Positions 57,970 to 64,000 of a stretch of 64,000 nucleotides of DNA are shown here, piece by piece (the first letter of the stretch is position 1; each line of letters opens with the position of its first letter). The notes under the pieces were generated by a model. That model did not search any database and was not told the DNA's origin. It worked only from the letters and a program-made list of their open reading frames with translations. The position numbers and the translations under genes were made by a program. Location of the stretch: the NCBI RefSeq assembly GCF_001540865.1, contig NW_017893367.1, positions 7,321 through 71,320 of the forward strand, in the 5' to 3' direction. This stretch comes from Ananas comosus (Eukaryota; Streptophyta; Magnoliopsida; Poales; Bromeliaceae).

Positions 57970-58064
57970 TTGGGCCTTGTGGTGCATTCACTGAAGTCAG
58001 TAATTGCCCACTGGGAACTATTTTTAATAGTTCTCATGCCCCTGTTTTGTGGTTTACTTTTCAG
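57970..58064 (+). other. Conserved two-stem module plus 3' splice-site-like sequence
   Basis: An outer stem CCTTGTGG/CCACTGGG encloses an inner ACTGA/TCAGT hairpin. A second stem, GGGAACTATT/AATAGTTCTC (58013-58035), follows at once, then a pyrimidine-rich stretch and TTTTCAG|AGCC. The same layout is present in eleven other LTR copies in the window with paired substitutions (positions are given in the findings). The function is unknown. Confidence 0.7.
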
Positions 58065-58464
58065 AGCCTTCGGCACCGGCGGAGGCACGGGATCGCGGCA
58101 AGGGGATCGCTTAGCTAGCTAGCGAGGAGCGATTCTTACTTAGGTGGTTTGCTCTTTCTTTTGTATTTTGAGAGAGTGTGAGATTCTTGTATCCATGTAT
58201 AGAGACCACCTATGTACCTACCTATAGTACTTGTATTTGGGATTTCCTATTGTACTCGCTTTATGTTTTATTTAGTGGTTTTACAGTTTTATCCATATCT
58301 CTTGTTGTAGCTATTAGACATTTACTATGCTCTGATATTCCTGGATGTCTTTTATTATTGCTTTTATTATCGTTGTTTTTAGACGCCTTATATGTTGTAG
58401 ACATATGGCGGGTCTGGACACGCGCCGGGCGGGCTTCCGCTGGGTCCCGGGGCGTGACAGAACG

Positions 58465-58840
58465 TTTGTTGAGAAGGATAAAAAGTCATATTCTAAAGTC
58501 TCAACAACTTTGAAAGAGAAGGTGTGTCATAAATGTGGCATCAAAGGATACATCAAAAAGAATTGCCCAAATAAGAAAAAGCAGAATCAATCGGCAATGT
58601 CTACACATCAATTGGTAACTTTGAAACATCAATCGGTATCATCTACAACTTGACTTCCCCCACGAAATTAAAAGAAAAATCAAGTTCGTCGAGTACCACA
58701 AGCAAACCGGATTTCTAATGCGAAATGTGAAGTCCGACCGAAGCCTCAAGGGAACCGAAATTCTAAATCTCACCGGCAACTTCAATCGAAGTCACCTACA
58801 ATGAAGCAATCTACGGTGGATCAAAAATCAAAGTAAACCG
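58465..58840 (+). pseudogene. Copia gag, second part with second zinc knuckle
   Basis: The frame resumes as 'FVEKDKKSYSKVSTTL' and CHKCGIKGYIKKNC (a CX2CX4HX4C-like knuckle with Tyr in place of His), then a basic tail with stops near 58650. The gag-to-protease transition expected next is not found. Confidence 0.78.
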
Positions 58841-59357
58841 TACCAAACGTCAACAAGCCGAGAGAACACAAGATCCGACAAGTTTGGATCCGGAAAGGTG
58901 ATATCTTTCCTTGTTCTTGTCTTAGTTTGTTTTGATTGTTTAGGTAATGCTTTGTTTGGTGCTTATTGCATATTTGTATTCATTGCATTACATGTTTGGA
59001 CGATTTTTGGTGCTTGAATTTTATTTGTTTAAAATTGATTTGAGGAAAGGTGTTTGAAAATTTTTAAATTTTTTTTTGAGAAAGGAGATGATTGAAAATC
59101 TTTATTTTGGGGAGATTGAAATTTTTCAAAGTATCTTAACCGAAATTCATCTTGAATTAAATTCATATTAATTATCGATTTTACTCAATTTTTTATTATT
59201 TTGACGATAATTGATTATATGAATTCTTAATACAAATATTTATCAAAATTATGAAATCAAGTTTGATCTTTTGGTGATTAATTCATCTTGGTTGTGTGTG
59301 TTGAATATGATGGATGGATATTCACTAATCGACTAAAATTTTGTCAAAATTATTTTC
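58841..59357 (+). other. Non-coding interior of the copia element
   Basis: No protease, integrase or RT is recognisable. The sequence is AT-rich and ends at the N at 59358. Confidence 0.6.
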
Positions 59358-59358
59358 N

Positions 59359-59758
59359 TTTCAGAGCCTTCGGCACCGGCGGAGGCACGGGATCGCGGCA
59401 AGGGGATCGCTTAGCTAGCTGGCGAGGAGCGGTTCTTTGCTTAGGTGGTTTGCTCTTCCTTTTTGTAGTTGGGAGAGTGAGAGATTTTGTATCCATGTGT
59501 AGAGACCACCTTTGTACCTACCTTTAGCACTTGTATTTGGGATCTTCTTTTGTATCTACTTTATGTTTTATTTAGTGGATTTACAGTTTTACCTTATCCC
59601 TTGTTGTAGCATTTAGACAGTTATTATGCTCTGATACTCCTAGATGCCTTTTTATATTGCTTTTATTATTGTTGTTTTTAGACGCCTTATATGTTGTAGA
59701 CATATGGCGGGTCTGGGCACGCGCCGGGCGGGCTTCCGCTGGGTCCCGGGGCGTGACA
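59359..59758 (+). repeat. Second LTR 3' end following an N
   Basis: It is nearly the same as 58060-58459 (starting at TTTCAGAGCC and ending GGGGCGTGACA) with scattered differences, so it is a distinct copy. The first ~2.1 kb of this LTR is replaced by the N. It was probably another solo LTR in the copia interior. Confidence 0.82.
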
Positions 59759-60726
59759 GGTTGTCCGGTAAGTGTGTGAAGCTACCATATGAAATTTAAT
59801 TGAAAAACCGAAAAAGTTAAAAAAAATGAATATTTTAGAATTTTCGGAGTTACAAGGTGATAGGATGAAAAGATGCTCAAAGAGCCACCCCCGGTGCCAT
59901 ATTAGTTAAATCTCTATTTTGAACGAGTTGCGACAAATTGGTGTCAATTTTGCTGAATGTCTAAAAATCATTTTTCATCAACTTACATCTTGATGGGTTT
60001 GAAACATTAGGTTATTTTCTATTTCAAATTTTGATGTTTCGATGTATTTTGACCTCCTATAATAGTTTATTTTCATCATAATAATTTTTTGAGTACAATT
60101 CATAATTTTTAGGACATTAATTTAATTTTGAAGGGTTTTTGAAGGAAAATTTTTAAATTTTTGAAATCTGTGAAAGTGTACCGGTACAAAATAACGTGTA
60201 CCGGTACAAAACACTGTATACTGCGTTATTATCACCGGTAACAGGGCTCGGTTCTCTTTCAAATCTTAATTAAAATCTCTCATCTCTCACTCTAAAATTC
60301 CTTGGTGCCTTCCTCCTTCAGATCCACGTGTTTCCCCCCTAGATCTGTAAGTATTTCGTTGGGATTTGCTTATTTCATCCCGGTTTTGCAATTTTTTCGA
60401 AATTTTTCTAGTTGAAGCATGATCTTTATTTTTAATCATTTTTTATGCAATTTTTTGTCGTGAATCAGTATTTAGACATATAATCTTGCTTCTAGAACAC
60501 TTAGATCAGGTTATAACGCTGTATTTTTTGCTGATCTGTGATCTGTACCTCAATATACATAAAATTTTGGAATTTTTGATAAAATGTCATTTTTGATGAA
60601 AATTTTTGCGTGATTTAGTTAGAAATAGCGTTAGTATGCAATCTATTATTATTAGAAATTTTTTCGCTATTTTTACAGAATTTTTCAGATTTTATTCATG
60701 CACGGCTTACTTTTTGTATAGGATCA
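59759..60726 (+). other. Copia interior upstream of the accessory ORF
   Basis: AT-rich non-coding sequence. At 60176-60240 it carries two GTACCGGTAC palindromes and one CACCGGTAAC, closely resembling the promoter part of the same element's LTR. The end 'ctttttgtatag|gatcaATG' before the ORF looks like a 3' splice site. Confidence 0.6.
60176..60240 (+). promoter_or_regulatory. Internal ACCGGT palindrome cluster ahead of the accessory ORF
   Basis: GTGTACCGGTACA (60176), GTGTACCGGTACA (60196) and CACCGGTAAC (60233) have the same order as in the LTR (53459-53535 and 62946-63020). They lie about 490 bp upstream of the ORF start. This may be an internal promoter or a relic. Confidence 0.5.
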
Positions 60727-62118
60727 ATGGCATTCTTGCTGGTTTTGCTGATTTTGGTGCTGATGGCCACTGGTCGTGGTCGTGGACGTGGCCGTGGGCA
60801 TCGAGGGACATCCAAAAGGACTCGTACTGCAGGCGAGTCACCCGGGTCTGATCCGGATTACCAGGCAAGTTCGCCTGAGGCTACTGAAGAACTGACTGCT
60901 CGAGTTGATAAAGGAAAAGGAATAGCTGGTGAATCCTCCCGCGAAGGTAGCCGAGAGACACGATCAAAGCAAGCCGCGGATGTTCTATAGGAGCGGCGGA
61001 GGACGTTTTCGAGCAGGTCATGCATTGCTGAGCGATATGTCAACTTCCATGAACTAATCCAAGAGGTTCCAGATTTTGGTCGCTTACTTCAAAGGGTCCT
61101 CATTGAGCCAGTTGGACGTGTTCCGACTCGATCTCCTTTTTGTGTGAAACTCATTCGGGAGTTCTACATGAATGAGATGGTGTGTGCTGAGGATGAAGAG
61201 ACCGGGACTTATCTTCTTGAGACCTATGTACGTGGGGAGAGGGTTCTAGTCACTCCTCACACTATTGGAGAGTTGTTGGGCATGCATGTTGACACGATAG
61301 GACTTCATCATACTACTGGGATTTATCAGTCTTCATCTCACTGGGAGACAGTTGTTCGTGCGATCTGCAAGGATGGAGTGCGGACAAATCATGCATACGT
61401 GGAATCCAAGGACTTGTGACCCGAGTATCATTTACTCTCCTTGGTGATGTGCTACAATGTTCAACCTACAATTAGAACAAAAAGGATTCGTTGGGATCGT
61501 CTGGTGCTTCTATATCTTCTTGGACATCCTGAGCAAGCGGACGGATTAACCATCAATATTCCCTTTCTGATGTGGCAAAGAATGGCACATGTTATACAGT
61601 CTCCAGTTCGACGTGATCTACTTCCGTTTTCGTTGTTGATCACGAGGATTCTGCAACAACATGGAGTTGATGTCTCGTGTGAAAAGTACGACACTGGACT
61701 TGGACCGATTGATGCAGTAACTTGGGCCAAGTCAGTCAGCACACTGAAGACATTCCAGCAAACTAAGGGAACATCCAGAGGAGCTTCTAGTTCAGCACCT
61801 CCACCTCGAGCAGAGCATGAGGGATTTTCCAGTTTATGGGGAGTGATTACTGTAGAATCACTTCACCATGAGGTGCGCTCTTTAAAGAAAAAGGTGGCAG
61901 ATCTTACTAAGAAGTTAGAGGTGGGAATGAAGAGGATTTTGGAGAAGCTAAGCTGTAGGCATGACGACGTATTTCCTACTCAGCCTACCTACACCACTTA
62001 CACGAGGTCTACGTCGAGACATCCACTCATTCCACCATCCAGTGGTGCTCCTGAGGCTGGGGGATCCGGAGCTGGAGCAGGAGACGATGATGATGATGAT
62101 GACGAGGACACTGAGTGA
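60727..62118 (+). pseudogene. Accessory ORF of the copia element (plant transposon protein-like)
   Basis: One frame runs 464 codons from ATG 60727 to TGA 62118 with only two internal stops (TAG 60988, TGA 61417). From a second Met (60763) it begins 'ATGRGRGRGRGHRGTSKRTR', a basic RG-rich start. If the first ATG is used, the start 'AFLLVLLILVL' is hydrophobic and signal-like. The middle ('FCVKLIREFYMNEM', 'VTPHTIGELLGM', 'RWDRLVLLYLLGHPEQ') resembles the putative plant transposon protein family found in many retrotransposons. Then come a coiled coil (about 61855-61950) and an acidic Asp tail. It sits where SIRE-type elements carry an extra ORF before the 3' LTR. The function is unknown. Confidence 0.75.
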
Positions 62119-62660
62119 CTTCTTCCTCGAGCTTCCCTTTTTACTTTACTTTGCTTTTTAGGATGATGTTTAGTTTAGATTTGCTTGTTGCTTTCCTTTG
62201 ATCTGTTTACTTTTGCATTTATTTGCTCTTAGGCCTGTAACTATGACATGACTACTCTTATGCTTTCTAGTATGCTTTCTCTATTTATATGCTTTGTCTT
62301 TGCCAATTTTTGACAAAAAGGGGGAGAGCAATGATGAACAGGTATTGATCGTAGCAAAGGGGGAGAAGGAGTGAAATTTCGAGGAAAAGAAGGAATGAAA
62401 TTTCGAGGACAATGATGAAGAAAATGACTTCCATGTGAGAATGTCGAATGTTTGTCTTTTTCTACATTATTTTGGATAATCTGTTTTGCAGGAAATCAAG
62501 ACTTCAAGACTCCTAGTTGCGACCAAGTTATAGAGTCTGTTTTTCAAATTGTATTTGGACTACAAGCGAGGGGTTCGATGTTTTGGTGATGACATTGAAC
62601 TTCGTTTTTTCTTTAAGATGTAATTTTTGAGTTGTTGTAAATTTTGTCATGAAATTGCCA
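62119..62660 (+). other. Copia 3' non-coding region
   Basis: It contains several GGGGGAG-type purine tracts (about 62319 and 62358) ahead of the final polypurine tract, a common feature of SIRE-type elements. No ORF. Confidence 0.6.
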
Positions 62661-62671
62661 AAGGGGGAGAT
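62661..62671 (+). promoter_or_regulatory. Copia polypurine tract
   Basis: AAGGGGGAGAT lies immediately before TGTTAAG of the 3' LTR. Confidence 0.9.
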
Positions 62672-63799
62672 TGTTAAGTCTTGTGTGTTGACAAGTTTCG
62701 TGGATTGAGTCAGAGTCTTGAAGGATCGGTGTGTATCGTCAAAGATCGAAGAATCCACGACTTCGAAGAAAGCAGAATTAACTCACTATAAGAATCACGA
62801 TGCCCAGGTAAGCTTTTAATTCATGTTATAGTGATTCATACTTAGTTGTAGGCATTAGAATCATAATACCAAAGTTTACTAGATTAGAAAGTGCGTTGGT
62901 ATTTTGCAAAACCCGAAACCGTGCAAAAAAAGGGTTTTTGCAAAGTGTACCGGTACAACATCGGAAGTGTATCGGTACACATTCTATTCCGGTACAACAA
63001 GCGACTTGTCACCGGTTACAGCATTACGCAGGTTTTCTCTTCGATCATCGTGTAACCGGTAACAGCTTAAAGTGTACCGGTACACAATGTAATTTTCGGA
63101 AAAACTTTCTAATCCGACTCTAATTGATTCTAAAGTCTATAAATAAGCTATTGGGGTTCTCTAACCTATCAAGCATCACGAAAATACATGTTTGAGAAAT
63201 CCTAGAGGCTCGGATTTCATCTAAAACTTATTTTCTACATATTAGCCTCTTTTAGGTCAAATCAAGATATTGGAATTTCATATCTATATGTCGATTTGAT
63301 CTTCGTTTCGCTTGGAGTTCTCTTCCCTCGTTTTCATCAATACTCTAAGCGAAGGATCACCGTACACATGATGTTCTTCATGACGGCGTCGTGGATTCGG
63401 CGTGATTGACGGCGGTTCGTGGATTCGGATCGTGAGCTTTGTGGATTCGGAGTGGAGGCGTTTCGTGAATTCGGAACATGGCGTTTGTGGATTCGAACGT
63501 AAGGGCGTGGACAACCCGGAGGATTATGCGAGATTCATAGGAGGTTAAGAGAGGTCGAGTCCGTGGAGTCGGTAATCACCTTGTAATCTTTTCTCTTACT
63601 GAATTATTTTTTCGCGTGTTGGTCCCGTGGGTTTTTTCTTCAAGTTGGAGTTTTCCCACGTAAATCTCGGTGTGATTTTTATTTTCTGCATTTACTTTTA
63701 TCGCATTAAGATTTATGATTTTTGGCTATTACACCTATTCACCTCCCTATAGGTGTTAGATACAATCTAGATAAATCCTTGGGCTCCTCAAAACTTTCA
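62672..63799 (+). repeat. 3' LTR of the copia element
   Basis: 1128 bp, the same length as the 5' LTR, ending CTTTCA. ACCGGT palindromes lie at 62946-63088 and CTATAAATA at 63137-63145. Confidence 0.93.
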
Positions 63800-63804
63800 C
63801 CGGA

Positions 63805-64000
63805 GAAGGCACATGGCACAGTCACCCGAGGGATCTTCGCCGGGCACTCTCACCTGTGGTGTCTACACTCCGGAATACACCGCTTGTGGAGAAGCGACCT
63901 CTCACTAGCCGGAATCGATACATGTGAGTATGATCCCATCCTCAATTTTAGGAGATATAGCCAAACCCGTCTCATGCCACAATATCTCAATGGTCCTGAT
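63805..64000 (-). repeat. Host LTR piece 4, runs off the window
   Basis: It continues the minus-strand LTR of 52920-53186. 'cactccggaatacaccgctt' and 'gtggagaagcgacct' (63870-63915) are the reverse of the conserved hairpin-2 zone, here with a different but still partly paired stem. Confidence 0.72.

Larger units (their letters stand above)
55960..58459 (+). mobile_element. Solo LTR (2.5 kb) inserted in copia gag
   Basis: It begins TGTAACACACTGGACC and ends GGGGCGTGACA, with perfect GAACG duplications (55955-55959, 58460-58464). It is the best-preserved copy of this LTR family: seven ACCGGT-core sites (56157-56317), TATATAAG (56371-56378), donor-like AAGGTAAGA (about 56430), hairpin GCTTGTG...ACAAGC (57492-57517), the two-stem module (about 57974-58035) and the acceptor-like TTTTCAG (58058-58064). 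No coding sequence. Confidence 0.95.
53187..63799 (+). mobile_element. Ty1-copia element (SIRE/Maximus-like), pol missing, with accessory ORF
   Basis: Two 1128-bp LTRs (53187-54314 and 62672-63799) begin TGTTAAGTC and end CTTTCA. A tRNA-Met primer site follows the first and the tract AAGGGGGAGAT precedes the second. The target duplication is CCGGG/CCGGA (4 of 5 bases). The interior has gag, a long non-coding part and a downstream ORF; no protease, integrase or RT is recognisable. A solo LTR (55960-58459) and a second LTR tail after an N (59359-59758) interrupt it. Confidence 0.9.

Noticed and set aside
57492..58035. A tRNA or other known structured RNA at the LTR hairpins
   Set aside because: There are no A and B box pairs, cloverleaf or CCA-type acceptor stem; the structure does not match a known class I can name.
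58465..59357. Copia protease or integrase downstream of gag
   Set aside because: No DSG/DTG context or HHCC motif is visible in any frame.

Overview
This is a repeat-dense nuclear window from a flowering plant. The support is the Ty3 (gypsy) chromovirus elements with a chromodomain, a SIRE/Maximus-like Ty1 (copia) element, a Cassandra TRIM carrying 5S rRNA-like sequence, a Mutator-like element carrying host gene pieces, and a plant laccase. A monocot is plausible, but no species can be named from the sequence. Only one host protein-coding locus is recognisable: the 3' half of a laccase on the minus strand at 30012-31256. Nearly everything else is transposon sequence in several nested layers. 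Seven single N bases (26982, 27499, 32050, 34611, 36096, 49556, 59358) mark assembly joins and limit some element boundaries.

Left part (1-18386). A partial minus-strand long LTR (1-468) is followed by one clear and one weaker foldback element and TA microsatellites (about 960-2220). Next comes about 2.8 kb with no recognised gene. A minus-strand LTR (5053-8055) then sits in a minus-strand chromovirus gag-pol fragment (8056-8629 plus 11222-11929), which is also split by a plus-strand solo LTR (8630-11221). At 11930 this abuts a plus-strand chromovirus with a 5' LTR remnant, a stop-riddled pol with chromodomain (to 15392), a polypurine tract and a 3' LTR (15476-17912). That LTR ends inside a Cassandra TRIM (17913-18236).

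Middle part (18387-38578). A second chromovirus spans 18387-29709 with target duplication TGAAT. Its gag is split by a 3.5 kb solo LTR (21427-24959, duplication CCCGA), its pol is lost at an assembly gap, and its 3' LTR is broken by a minus-strand LTR of another family. The laccase remnant follows. Then comes a 4.9 kb Mutator-like element (31954-36902) with a perfect 9-bp duplication AAGTTTAAA. It carries pieces resembling a class-3 lipase N-terminus, palindromic minisatellites and a block of about 455-bp tandem repeats.

Right part (38579-64000). One minus-strand LTR is cut into four pieces (38579-38662, 48575-49015, 52920-53186, 63805-64000) by three insertions. These are a gag-only non-autonomous element (38663-48569, duplication CCCAA), a solo LTR (49016-52914, CTAGG) that holds a head-on LTR (49107-50309, TGGAT), and a pol-less copia element (53187-63799) that holds another solo LTR (55960-58459, GAACG). 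The copia element keeps gag and a downstream accessory ORF of about 460 codons.

The most striking pattern is shared across elements. Twelve copies of the long gypsy LTRs, from families that are otherwise divergent, keep the same small module 420-530 bp before the LTR 3' end. It is a two-stem fold with compensatory base changes, followed by a pyrimidine tract and CAG resembling a 3' splice site. A second covarying hairpin lies about 0.55 kb upstream. Palindromes with an ACCGGT core (GTGTACCGGTACAC or GGGGACCGGTCCCC) are clustered in the putative promoter regions of gypsy and copia LTRs alike. Together these suggest that the long LTRs carry a conserved structured and possibly spliced leader, and a shared promoter signal.
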